Positions 1 to 7,025 of a stretch of DNA of 19,498 nt are shown here, in pieces. A model generated the notes under the pieces. The model was not told the origin of the DNA, did no database searches, and saw nothing but the letters and a program-made list of their open reading frames with translations. The DNA lies in contig CAYJXJ010000080.1 in assembly GCA_964374095.1 (NCBI GenBank), positions 1-19,498 on the forward strand, in the 5' to 3' direction. The position numbers were made by a program, and so were the translations under genes. This DNA is from CAYJXJ01 sp964374095. GTDB taxonomy: Bacteria; Elusimicrobiota; Elusimicrobia; UBA1565; UBA9628. The stretch's first letter is position 1. Every line of letters begins with the position of its first letter.

Positions 1-1
1 T

Positions 2-65
2 GGTGCCGGCTATTGGCGTGTTGGCGAGTTCCATCTACCTCGCCAACTCGCCAATAGCCGGCACC
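2..65. repeat. Near-perfect inverted repeat, 27-bp arms
   Basis: The left arm (2-28, starting GGTGCCGGCTATTGGCG) is the reverse complement of the right arm (39-65) except for one position, with a 10-base loop. The last base of the right arm is the first base of the DUF4015 stop codon on the minus strand, so a transcript of that gene would fold into this hairpin directly after translation ends. No T-run follows on the minus strand, which is cut off by the window edge. It could act as a transcript-end hairpin or be a dispersed REP-like palindrome. No second copy of the arms was seen in the window. Confidence 0.8.
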
Positions 66-1114
66 TATTCAAAGCGGAGAGCGGACCAGGTGTAGCGGTT
101 CTGCGGATTCCAGAGGATCCAGCTGGTGACTCCCTGCTTGTGCGCGGCGAGGATCTGCGCCCGAACCTTCTCGGCGTCGTAGCGCACGCCCAGGGAGAAA
201 TCCTGGAAATAGGGGCGCAGCCGTCCCGCGTCGGGCCCGAGGCGGGCGATCGCGTCCTTGAGTCCGCGGGAAATGATGCGGTAGGGTTCGCGGTTCGGGT
301 GGGCCACCCCCAGTTCTCCCTTGGCATAGTGGGACGGATACATCATGGGCGAGATCGCATCGACCTGGGCCGCCATTTTGACCAGCCTTTGCCCGATGCC
401 CATGTCGGAATGAGCGCTCGTGGTCATGCCGAAAACCGCGATGGACAGGCGCGTTTCCGGCGGGAGGGCCGCCCGGGCTCGCGCGAGAAATCCCCGCAGG
501 GCCTCGCCGGCCGAGCGGGGTCCGTGGTCGGCGACGGAGTAGCGGCATTGGCGGGTGTCTCCATCCGAAGGGAAGCGGATGTAGTCGAATTGGACCTCGT
601 CGAACCCGGCGGCCGCCGCGGCCGAGGCGACCGCGATATTGTACTCCCAGACCTCGCGCCGGTAGGGATCGACCCAAGCGATATCCTTGTCGTTGGTCCA
701 GAGCGACCCATCGGGCCGGGTCACGGCGAGGTCGGGACGGCGGCGCGCGAGAATGTCGTCCTTGAAGACGACCACGCGCGCGATGGGGTAAATCCCGGCG
801 GCTTTGAACTCCCGGATCACGCCCGCAAGGTCGGGGATGGCCGGGGTGAAGGCCCCGGCCGCCCGGGAGGCGGGGGCGCGGATGAAGACCCGGCCGTCGT
901 ATTCCTTGACGGCGATGACGACCGCGTTAAGGTTCGAGGCACGCAGATTCTGGATGAGCCGGCGCCGGGTCTTGGGCTCGCCGGCGGCCCAGGCGGTGAA
1001 GTGCACCCCCCGAACCGGAGTCGCTTTGTATGACTCTCCCGGATAGAGCGGGACCTCGGTGTCCGGCGCGGCGAGAAGGACGGCGGCCAACGCGATGAGC
1101 CGCATCGAGAGCAT
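65..1114 (-). CDS. Secreted DUF4015-type putative glycoside hydrolase
   Basis: The 349-residue product begins with a short signal-like segment (MRLIALAAVLLAAP from residue 4). A TIM-barrel-like domain of the DUF4015 / putative glycosyl hydrolase family follows. Recognisable elements are VRGVHFTAW near residue 35, the strand VVIAVKEYDGRV near 65, the hallmark FDEVQFDYIRFPSDG at about 171-185, and ISPMMYPSHY further on. The family is predicted to hydrolyse glycosidic bonds outside the cytoplasm, but its substrate is not established and cannot be read from this sequence. The start at 1114 or the in-frame ATG at 1105 are both possible, and neither has a clear Shine-Dalgarno. The gene is divergent from the operon starting at 1178, with only 63 bases between. 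The stop codon touches a long inverted repeat. Confidence 0.82.
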   Translation of the reverse strand: MLSMRLIALAAVLLAAPDTEVPLYPGESYKATPVRGVHFTAWAAGEPKTRRRLIQNLRASNLNAVVIAVKEYDGRVFIRAPASRAAGAFTPAIPDLAGVIREFKAAGIYPIARVVVFKDDILARRRPDLAVTRPDGSLWTNDKDIAWVDPYRREVWEYNIAVASAAAAAGFDEVQFDYIRFPSDGDTRQCRYSVADHGPRSAGEALRGFLARARAALPPETRLSIAVFGMTTSAHSDMGIGQRLVKMAAQVDAISPMMYPSHYAKGELGVAHPNREPYRIISRGLKDAIARLGPDAGRLRPYFQDFSLGVRYDAEKVRAQILAAHKQGVTSWILWNPQNRYTWSALRFE

Positions 1115-1142
1115 GGGGGAAGGACGAAGATATCAAATTCAC

Positions 1143-1171
1143 TTGAACTTTCGCGAAGCTTCTGTTAGACT
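1143..1171 (+). promoter_or_regulatory. Sigma70-like promoter, probably leaderless
   Basis: TTGAAC at 1143-1148 and TAGACT at 1166-1171 are separated by 17 bases, and TG precedes the -10 at 1163-1164 in extended -10 position. The ATG of the next gene lies at 1178, only six bases after the -10, so transcription would start at or next to the start codon. There is no Shine-Dalgarno between the -10 and the ATG. The spacer holds the palindromes TTCGCGAA (1150-1157) and GAAGCTTC (1155-1162). Confidence 0.5.
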
Positions 1172-1177
1172 GGAATC

Positions 1178-1777
1178 ATGCTCCAGAAACTTTGGCTGAT
1201 TTTCGCGGCGTTGATCGTGCTTCCATCTCTGGCCCTGAGTCAGGAGACCCCCGATGGCGAGGCCGCCGAGGCCGTCGAGGAAGAGGTCGCCGCCGCCCCC
1301 AAGAAGAAAGGTAGATCCAAGGGCGATCCCTTGAAAGCGCGGCTGGCGGAGGTCTCCAAGGTCCACAAGAATCAGATGACGTTCGGGACCAAGGAGGGCG
1401 AAGCCTGGAAAACCTTCTGGACCAAGCTGCGGGATGAGCGCGGGCTCTTCGAGGTGCGGCTGAGCAAGCAGCGGGAAGGTTTCGTCGACTCCCTGCGCTC
1501 GCTCGACTCCAAGGACCACGGCCAGGCCCTGCTGGATTTTGAGACCATGCAAACGAACGTCATGAAGTCCTTCGAGGATAATCAGAGCAACAAGATCAAG
1601 GAATTCGTCTCGGAGCGGGAGAGCCGCCTGCGCGAGTTCGGGGGCGCTCAGGAGGCGGAGCGCGAACGCCTCGCCGCGGCCTCGACCGACGCCTGGCTCA
1701 TGGAGCGGGCCTCCCTCAAAATCGAGATGCCGGTCAGTCCCGGCAAGAAGGACTCGAAGTCCAAGAAGAAGTCATGA
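1178..1777 (+). CDS. Small secreted charged coiled-coil protein
   Basis: I do not recognise this 199-residue protein. Residues 1-21 form a signal peptide (MLQKLWLIFAALIVLPSLALS, written here to residue 21 only as MLQKLW...LALS) with likely cleavage before QETP. The mature part starts with an acidic, Ala/Glu-rich stretch and a basic patch KKKGRSKG. A long helical, heptad-like region rich in Lys, Glu and Arg follows from about residue 50 to 170, and the protein ends in a basic tail (KKDSKSKKKS). There are no cysteines and no catalytic motif. A periplasmic structural or chaperone-like role is possible, but this is inference. It is the first gene of an Fe-S-related operon and overlaps the next gene by four bases (ATGA), so it is probably translationally coupled to it. 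Confidence 0.7.
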   Translation: MLQKLWLIFAALIVLPSLALSQETPDGEAAEAVEEEVAAAPKKKGRSKGDPLKARLAEVSKVHKNQMTFGTKEGEAWKTFWTKLRDERGLFEVRLSKQREGFVDSLRSLDSKDHGQALLDFETMQTNVMKSFEDNQSNKIKEFVSERESRLREFGGAQEAERERLAAASTDAWLMERASLKIEMPVSPGKKDSKSKKKS

Positions 1778-2316
1778 CCTCCCCGGCCGCCGTCAACCTG
1801 ACCCCGCAGAGCACCATGGACCAAATCATGGAAGCCTTCCCATCCGCCAAGCGCGCCCTGTTCACCCGCTTTCACATCGGCGGCTGCTCGAGCTGCGGGT
1901 TCGAGCCGGGGGAGACCCTCGATGCCGTGCTCAAGAAGCACGGCGTCTCCGACGTCTCCGCGGCCATCGAACACATCAAGGCCAGCCAGGAGGTCGATGA
2001 CCGGCTTCAAATCGCTCCGCAGCAGCTCGCCGAACTGCTTAAGGAAGGGAAAGTCAAGCTCCTGGACCTGCGGCGTCCCGAGGAGCACCGAATGCTCTAT
2101 ATCGAGGGCGACACCCTGCTCACCGATGAGATGGCCCAGCAAGTCAAGAACGAATGGGCCAAGGACACCCCCATGGTCCTCTACTGCCACTTCGGCAACG
2201 CCAGCCTCGATGCCGCGGCCTATCTGGCGGGACACGGGTTCACCAACGTGCGCAGCCTCAAGGGCGGCATCGACGCGTGGTCTCTTGAGGTCGATTCCTT
2301 AATGCCGCGGTACTGA
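1774..2316 (+). CDS. CxxC redox domain fused to rhodanese
   Basis: The 180-residue protein has two parts. Residues about 12-75 resemble the short DUF1858-like, hybrid-cluster-associated redox domain: STMDQIMEAFP, then GGCSSCGF with Cys38 and Cys41, then ETLDAVLKKHGV. Residues about 78-175 form a rhodanese domain with LLDLRRPEEH near 96 and the sulfur-carrying loop CHFGNAS, whose persulfide Cys is Cys138, followed by GFTNVRSLKGGIDAW. Rhodaneses move sulfane sulfur between thiols. The loop differs from the usual CxxGxRS in having Ala in place of Arg. The ATG overlaps the previous stop codon, and the Nfu gene follows after one base. Cytoplasmic sulfur delivery to Fe-S assembly is a reasonable inference from this context. 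Confidence 0.85.
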   Translation: MTSPAAVNLTPQSTMDQIMEAFPSAKRALFTRFHIGGCSSCGFEPGETLDAVLKKHGVSDVSAAIEHIKASQEVDDRLQIAPQQLAELLKEGKVKLLDLRRPEEHRMLYIEGDTLLTDEMAQQVKNEWAKDTPMVLYCHFGNASLDAAAYLAGHGFTNVRSLKGGIDAWSLEVDSLMPRY

Positions 2317-2317
2317 C

Positions 2318-2923
2318 ATGGATCAAGCCCCCCAAGTCACCGTCACCGCGACGATTTTGCCTTCGCGTCCCGATACCTGCAGTTTTACCGTCAATCGGAC
2401 CCTGCACGTTGGATCCGTCCTTTTCCCGGATAAAGCTTCGGCCGCGGGCTCGCCCTTGGCTGAAGCGCTCTTCGCCATTCCCGGAGTGGTTTCGCTGCGC
2501 CTATCGGGATCGAGCGTGAAGGTGACGCGGGAGACCTCCGAGGATTGGCGCGCGGCGGCCTCCAAGATCGGGGCCGCGATCCGCGAGCATCTGAGCTCCG
2601 GAAAGCCGGCGGTCGATCCGAAACGTCCCGGCAAGGCATTGCCGGATTCGGAAATCCGGGCGAAGGTCCAGTCGATCTTCGACAAGGAGATCAATCCGGC
2701 CTTGGGCGGGCACGGCGGGTTCGTCGAGCTTCTCGACGTCAAGGAAGCCAAAGTGTTCCTGCGTCTCGGCGGCGGCTGCCAGGGATGCGGCATGGCCGAC
2801 GTCACCTTGCGCCAGGGGATCGAGACGTCTCTCCGGGATCAGATTCCGGATATCGACGAGATCATGGACACCACCGACCATGGCTCCGGCAACAACCCGT
2901 ACTACGCCCCCTCCAAGAAGTAG
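2318..2923 (+). CDS. Nfu-type Fe-S cluster carrier
   Basis: The 201-residue protein has the order Nfu N-terminal domain (about residues 8-95, with TLHVGSVLFPDKASA and the PLAEALFAIPGVVSLRL helix-strand pattern) and NifU C-terminal domain (about 112-185). The latter carries GGHGGFVELLDV and the cluster-binding motif GGCQGCGMADVTL with Cys154 and Cys157. Proteins of this kind bind a [4Fe-4S] cluster across a dimer and hand it to apo-proteins. It starts one base after the rhodanese gene stops. Its 3' end overlaps the start of the ATP-grasp gene by 44 bases. A Gly/Asn/Tyr/Pro-rich tail (GSGNNPYYAPSKK) follows the domain. The family assignment is firm, but the client proteins are unknown. Confidence 0.92.
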   Translation: MDQAPQVTVTATILPSRPDTCSFTVNRTLHVGSVLFPDKASAAGSPLAEALFAIPGVVSLRLSGSSVKVTRETSEDWRAAASKIGAAIREHLSSGKPAVDPKRPGKALPDSEIRAKVQSIFDKEINPALGGHGGFVELLDVKEAKVFLRLGGGCQGCGMADVTLRQGIETSLRDQIPDIDEIMDTTDHGSGNNPYYAPSKK

Positions 2924-4196
2924 GCCGCGCGTCCTCCTTCTCCTCCCCAACGAAACCTACCGCGCTCCCGCGTTGCTGGAGGCGGCCCGGCGGCTCGGCG
3001 CCGATGTGACCGTCGGCTGCGAGACCCGCAACGTCCTTGAGTCCGGCAATCCCGCCGGATACGTGACCGTCGACTTCGAGCGCCCGGAACGCTCGCTCAA
3101 GGCCGTGGCGGCCGCGGGACGCGATGGTCTCTTCGCGGCCGTGCTTGGGGCGGATGACCGGACCGCGGCCGCCGCGGCCGTTTTCGCCGAGGGGCTGGGG
3201 CTGCCGGGCAATCCGCCCGCCGCGGTCCGTCTGAGCCGCGACAAGTTCCTCATGCGGGAGTCGTTCGCCAGGGCCGGCATTCCCGGCCCGGCCTACCGGC
3301 TTTTTGACGCCTCCGACGACCCTAAGACGGTCGCCGCGCTGGTCTCGTTTCCATGCGTGCTCAAGCCGACGTCGCTCTCGGCCAGCCAAGGTGTGATCCG
3401 GGCCGATGACGAGGCCTCCTTCACCGCGGCCTGGCGCCGCGTGACCGCGATCCTCGGCGCGAAAGCGTCCGCGCCGCGGCTCTTGGTCGAGGATTTCATT
3501 CCCGGCCGCGAGGTCGCGCTTGAGGGAATACTGGAGACTGGAAAGCTGCGGACCCTGGCCCTCTTCGACAAACCCGACCCGCTGGACGGCCCTCATTTTG
3601 AGGAAACCATTTACGTGACGCCATCGAACCTGCCGCCGGCTCTCCAGCGGGGCGTTGGCGGCCTGGCCCAACGCTGCGCGCGGGCCTTGGGGCTGGTGAC
3701 GGGACCCGTTCACGCGGAGTTTCGGATTAACAAAAACGGAGTTTGGCCGCTGGAGCTCGCGGCCCGGCCTATCGGAGGGCGCTGTTCGAAGGCGCTGCGA
3801 TTCGCGGCTGGAGCCTCGCTTGAGGAGCTGGTTTTGCGCCAGGCCCTGGGGAGAGGCCTGGGCCGCGCGGCCGCCGGGCCTGGCGCGGCGGGGGTCATGA
3901 TGATTCCCATTCCGGCGGCCGGCAGCCTGCGCGGCGTGGGGGGACTCGAAGCGGCACGGGCCGTGGCGGGGATTACGGAGATTCAGATCACCGCGCCCAA
4001 AGGCAGGCGCGTCGCGCCTCCGCCGGAGGGAGGGACGTACTTGGGGTTCATATTCGCCAGGGGACGGACACCGCAGAACGTTGAGAAATCACTACGGAAG
4101 GCACATGCGGCGCTCAGTATAGACATAGTTCCCGTCCTCGCCGCCTTGCGGCCAAAGCCAGAGGGTGGCGAGGACGGGAACTGCTTGGAGGATTGA
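2880..4196 (+). CDS. ATP-grasp domain enzyme of unknown substrate
   Basis: The 438-residue product has the biotin-carboxylase/carnosine-synthase type of ATP-grasp organisation. A pre-ATP-grasp Rossmann-like start (RVLLLLPNETYRAPALLEAA) is followed by LSRDKFLMRESFARAGIPGP near residue 120. The nucleotide-binding strand FPCVLKPTSLSASQGV lies near 157, LLVEDFIPGREVALEG near 200, and the metal-binding HAEFRINKNGVWPLELAARPIGG near 280. Such enzymes join a carboxylate to an amine or thiol through an acyl phosphate. The substrate cannot be read here. The start at 2880 lies inside nfu and has no clear Shine-Dalgarno, but the first beta strand rules out a later ATG. The last about 22 codons, after IDIVPV, come from an inverted repeat and are probably not part of the ancestral protein. 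Confidence 0.85.
   Translation: MAPATTRTTPPPRSRPRVLLLLPNETYRAPALLEAARRLGADVTVGCETRNVLESGNPAGYVTVDFERPERSLKAVAAAGRDGLFAAVLGADDRTAAAAAVFAEGLGLPGNPPAAVRLSRDKFLMRESFARAGIPGPAYRLFDASDDPKTVAALVSFPCVLKPTSLSASQGVIRADDEASFTAAWRRVTAILGAKASAPRLLVEDFIPGREVALEGILETGKLRTLALFDKPDPLDGPHFEETIYVTPSNLPPALQRGVGGLAQRCARALGLVTGPVHAEFRINKNGVWPLELAARPIGGRCSKALRFAAGASLEELVLRQALGRGLGRAAAGPGAAGVMMIPIPAAGSLRGVGGLEAARAVAGITEIQITAPKGRRVAPPPEGGTYLGFIFARGRTPQNVEKSLRKAHAALSIDIVPVLAALRPKPEGGEDGNCLED
4127..4182. repeat. Inverted repeat, 19-bp arms, before Rieske RBS
   Basis: The left arm (4127-4145, AGTTCCCGTCCTCGCCGCC) pairs with the right arm (4164-4182) over 19 positions, with one mismatch in DNA that is a G-U pair in RNA, around an 18-base loop. 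It lies inside the 3' end of the ATP-grasp frame. The strong Shine-Dalgarno GGAGG (4187-4191) follows four bases later, five bases before the Rieske ATG. It may limit read-through, stabilise RNA or influence Rieske translation. A dispersed palindromic insertion is equally possible. Confidence 0.78.
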
Positions 4197-4502
4197 ATGC
4201 CGGAATTCCGGAAGGCCGCGAAGAAGTCGGAGCTTCAGCCGGGCATGGGCCGCGAGGTGAAGATCGAGGGCCGGCCCGTCGCCTTGTTCAGCGTCGGCGG
4301 CGAGGTGCACGCCCTCGGCGCCGTCTGCCCGCACCGGGGCGGCCCGATCGGCGAAGGCACGGCCGAGGGGTGCAATGCCGTCTGCCCGTGGCACGGGTGG
4401 CGGTTCGACCTCAAGACCGGGGTCTGTCCGGAGAACCCCACGGCCAAGCTGGCGGTCTACCCGGTCAAGGTCGATGGCGAGGACGTGTTGGTGCAGGTCT
4501 AG
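4197..4502 (+). CDS. Rieske [2Fe-2S] ferredoxin
   Basis: This 101-residue protein is a single, free-standing Rieske domain without signal peptide or oxygenase domain. The cluster ligands are in the two canonical motifs CPHRGGPIGEG (Cys44, His46) and CPWHGWRF (Cys63, His66). The sequence after them, FDLKTGVCPENP and AVYPVKVDGEDVLVQV, matches the NirD/BphF-like small Rieske proteins that carry electrons in the cytoplasm. The ATG follows the ATP-grasp stop directly and has a clear GGAGG at 4187-4191. As the last gene of the Nfu-rhodanese operon it could be a client or an electron donor for its neighbours. No oxygenase gene is adjacent, so its partner is unknown. Confidence 0.93.
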   Translation: MPEFRKAAKKSELQPGMGREVKIEGRPVALFSVGGEVHALGAVCPHRGGPIGEGTAEGCNAVCPWHGWRFDLKTGVCPENPTAKLAVYPVKVDGEDVLVQV

Positions 4503-4553
4503 TCCGCCGACCTTGTGAAGAGAACGTGCTTGATTTTCCAACACTTTCGGAAC

Positions 4554-4579
4554 GGTTACCTCCCCCGGTGGAGGTAACC
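4554..4579. terminator. Hairpin between convergent genes
   Basis: GGTTACCTCC (4554-4563) and GGAGGTAACC (4570-4579) form a perfect 10-bp stem with a six-base loop. It sits in the 138-base gap between the converging Rieske (ends 4502) and caspase-like (ends 4641) genes, where a bidirectional terminator is expected. No T-run follows on either strand, so it is at best a Rho-independent-like hairpin without a U-tract. The rest of the gap shows nothing recognisable. Confidence 0.5.
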
Positions 4580-4640
4580 CCCCTTACCAGCTCCGCACCC
4601 CGGCGCTGGGAATAATTGTCGAACGAAGGCTGTCTCAATT

Positions 4641-6953
4641 CTAGCGCAACTTGAGCCAGACCCGTGCGGAGCGCGCGCCCAGGGCCTTGGGGTCGGGATT
4701 GAGCGTGGGGGTCTGCTCGACGTGCTTCTTTCTCGCCTCCCGCTCCACCGCCGGCCGCAGGTAAGAGAACAACTCTCCCGTCGTCACCTGCTTGTCGCCG
4801 TCGGCGTCCGCCGCTCCCCGCAGGCCCAACAGCAGGAAATAGGTCAGCATCCCGTGCTGGCCCTCCGGGTAGGACGTGCTGATCTGCTCGCGCGAGGCCG
4901 CCGTGATCACCGCCATGTTCTTGGCCGCCGTCGGCGCCTGCATCACGTTGACCAGCGGACGCGCCCCCTTGGCCAACACCGAGCGCCCCCCGGCCCCCGA
5001 GAAGCACGCGTCCAACACCACCGTCACGTCCTTGGCCGGCAGCTTGGCCAGGGTCGCGTAGAGCCGCTTGATCGGATAGCCCTTGGTCTCCACGTAGTTG
5101 GGGTTGCCGTCGTAGGGGATCAAGTAGCCCTCCCCGGTCTTGGGGTTGGGCGCCCCGTGCCCCGCGTAGAAGATCAGCACCCGGCTTGACGCCGTGACCC
5201 GGTCCTCCAGCCACGGCCCCAGGTAGGTGTCCAAGTCCGTCAGGGTCGCCCGGTCGTCCTTCAAGATCACCACGTTGCGCGCGTCAAACCCCATCGCCCG
5301 CGTCAGGTAGGTGTGCACCGACTCGGCGTCGCGGCCGGCGTAGTCCACCCCAGGCAGGTCCCGGTAGCGCTCGATGCCGATCACCACCGCGTAGGCCTCC
5401 GGGTCGGCCGGCGTGCGCGCCTTGGGAGGCGAGTCCACGTCCTCCGCCGCCGGCGCCTCCGCCCCGGCCGGCTCCTCCCGGCCCTTCACCGCGTACACCC
5501 GCACCGCCGGCGGGGCCTTGCCCAGCGCCAGCCCCAACGGCGCCCGCGCCACCCCGAAGCGCCCCCGCGCCTCCGTCAGGCTCACCGCGATCGGCAGCGC
5601 CGTCCCCTTGAACCGCTTGTTCACGAAAAACTCGAACTCCGCCGTCTTGGCCTCGCCGGGCTTGAGGCTCCCCAGCGCCGCCGCGGGCTCCCCGGCCATG
5701 AAGATGTCTGCGCTCTCGATCACCAGTATCGCAGACACCTCCCGCGCCGCTCCCTTGCCCGCGTTTCTCACCACCACCGACGCCCGTGTGGGCTCTCCCG
5801 CCTTCACCGCCGCGCTCCCCGCCAGCCTCACCCACGCCACCTCAAGCTTCGGCGCCAGAAACGCCCGCACCTCGAAGCGCACCTCCACCGGCTCCGCGTC
5901 GAATCCGTTGCCCTCCCGCGCCTCCAGCTTCAAGCGCACCTGCTGGCTCGGCGCCCCTTCCTCCGCCCGCACCGCGATCTCCGCCCGCGCGCTTTGTCCC
6001 GCCTTGATCTCCGGGATCGCCGCCGCCTCCAGCGCCAGGCCCCGCCCCTCCGACTCCAGCACCGGCGTCAGCCGCAGCGCGTAGGCCGCGCCCTTCCCCG
6101 CGTTGGCGACACTCACCACCAGCGACCCCGCCTCCCCGCCGTCCAAGATGTCGTTGCCCGAGGGCTCGCGCAGCGCCACCTGCAAGGACAGCTGCGGCGG
6201 GGCCTTGGGCTTGGGGATTCTTGCGGCCGACAATGGAGTCGGCGCGTCCCCGGAGGGCGGTCGTTCTCCGCTCCCGGAGGGGGCCTTGGCGGCAACGCTT
6301 CCCGCCGGAAGCGTCGGCTGGTAGGACGAGTCGTAGACGAAGCGCGCCACGCCGTCCACCGCGTGGATCAAGAGCTTCGACACCGACCACTCCCCCAGAT
6401 CCTTCCGCGCCAGATACACGTCCAAATCCAGCGTCCCGCCCGTCGCCGTCTCCATGTCCACGCAGGCGAACGCCTCATCCGGCCCGAGCCTCACGATCCG
6501 CTCGTTCGACAAACGCTTCAGCTTGAGCTTGTGGAGACGCCCCGTCGCCTCGTCCTTGAGCAAGAACACGCCGCCGTTTTTCTTGGCCATGGAATTGATA
6601 TAGGAGCGGATCGGCCCCGAGTAGAGTTCCGAGTCAACCATCACCGGGGGCCGCTCCGGGCCGCCGGTGTTGGGCGGGGGTCGCCAGGGTCCCGAGGGAG
6701 CGCTGTATCCCTGTTGGTAGCCCTGATATGGGTTTTGAGACGGGAGGATGATGCGTTCGGAATTCGGGGGAGGCATGGGGGTGGGGGGGAAATAGGATTG
6801 GTGGCTCTGTTCGGAAAAAATGGGCTGGGGCGGGGGAGGCGTGTAGGTCGGGGGAGGGCTCTGGTAATAGGGTTTGGGACGGTACTTATTGTCGTCGCCC
6901 GCGGCCGGAGCGGAATAGGAAAGCACAAGCAGGCTGAGGGTCAGGACACGCAT
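4641..6953 (-). CDS. Exported caspase-family (C14) peptidase
   Basis: The 770-residue product starts with a signal peptide (MRVLTLSLLVLSYSAPAAG). A Pro/Tyr/Gln-rich linker runs to about residue 105, and an unassigned domain of about 105-210 (ELYSGPIRSYINSMAKKNGG onward) follows. Two beta-sandwich repeats with the CARDB-like phrase ANAGKGAAY / RNAGKGAAR lie at about 254-365 and 368-478. The caspase-like domain spans about 519-770, beginning YAVVIGIERYRDLPGVDYAGRDAE. The catalytic dyad is visible as His599 in FYAGHG and Cys650 in LDACFSG. DADGDKQVTTGE (716-727) fits a Ca2+-binding EF-hand loop except for Lys at the usual Gly. Family members cut after basic or acidic residues, often after Ca2+ activation. 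The target is unknown. No lipobox or transmembrane anchor is evident. Confidence 0.88.
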   Translation of the reverse strand: MRVLTLSLLVLSYSAPAAGDDNKYRPKPYYQSPPPTYTPPPPQPIFSEQSHQSYFPPTPMPPPNSERIILPSQNPYQGYQQGYSAPSGPWRPPPNTGGPERPPVMVDSELYSGPIRSYINSMAKKNGGVFLLKDEATGRLHKLKLKRLSNERIVRLGPDEAFACVDMETATGGTLDLDVYLARKDLGEWSVSKLLIHAVDGVARFVYDSSYQPTLPAGSVAAKAPSGSGERPPSGDAPTPLSAARIPKPKAPPQLSLQVALREPSGNDILDGGEAGSLVVSVANAGKGAAYALRLTPVLESEGRGLALEAAAIPEIKAGQSARAEIAVRAEEGAPSQQVRLKLEAREGNGFDAEPVEVRFEVRAFLAPKLEVAWVRLAGSAAVKAGEPTRASVVVRNAGKGAAREVSAILVIESADIFMAGEPAAALGSLKPGEAKTAEFEFFVNKRFKGTALPIAVSLTEARGRFGVARAPLGLALGKAPPAVRVYAVKGREEPAGAEAPAAEDVDSPPKARTPADPEAYAVVIGIERYRDLPGVDYAGRDAESVHTYLTRAMGFDARNVVILKDDRATLTDLDTYLGPWLEDRVTASSRVLIFYAGHGAPNPKTGEGYLIPYDGNPNYVETKGYPIKRLYATLAKLPAKDVTVVLDACFSGAGGRSVLAKGARPLVNVMQAPTAAKNMAVITAASREQISTSYPEGQHGMLTYFLLLGLRGAADADGDKQVTTGELFSYLRPAVEREARKKHVEQTPTLNPDPKALGARSARVWLKLR

Positions 6954-6973
6954 AGAGCCGATCTCTATCCCTA

Positions 6974-7002
6974 AGTATAACCCTGCGATGGGAATACCGC
7001 AA
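6974..7002 (-). promoter_or_regulatory. Sigma70-like promoter of caspase gene
   Basis: Read on the minus strand, TTGCGG (7002-6997) and TATACT (6979-6974) are separated by 17 bases, with a near-consensus -10. The caspase ATG (6953) is 20 bases after the -10, so the leader would be about 13-14 bases. No convincing Shine-Dalgarno lies in it. This separates the caspase gene from the lipase-like gene ending at 7026. Confidence 0.5.
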
Positions 7003-7025
7003 GGATGCGATCGGAACCGAAGACT

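Noticed and set aside
140..1033. 297-codon plus-strand frame opposite the DUF4015 gene
   Set aside because: It is a Gly/Arg/Asp-rich mirror frame without domains. The minus strand carries the FDYIRFPSDG hallmark.
5313..6974. 553-codon open frame on the plus strand opposite the caspase-like gene
   Set aside because: It is a shadow of the GC-rich caspase frame: its product is Arg/His/Pro-rich with no domain, while the minus strand has a signal peptide, Ig-like repeats and intact caspase motifs.
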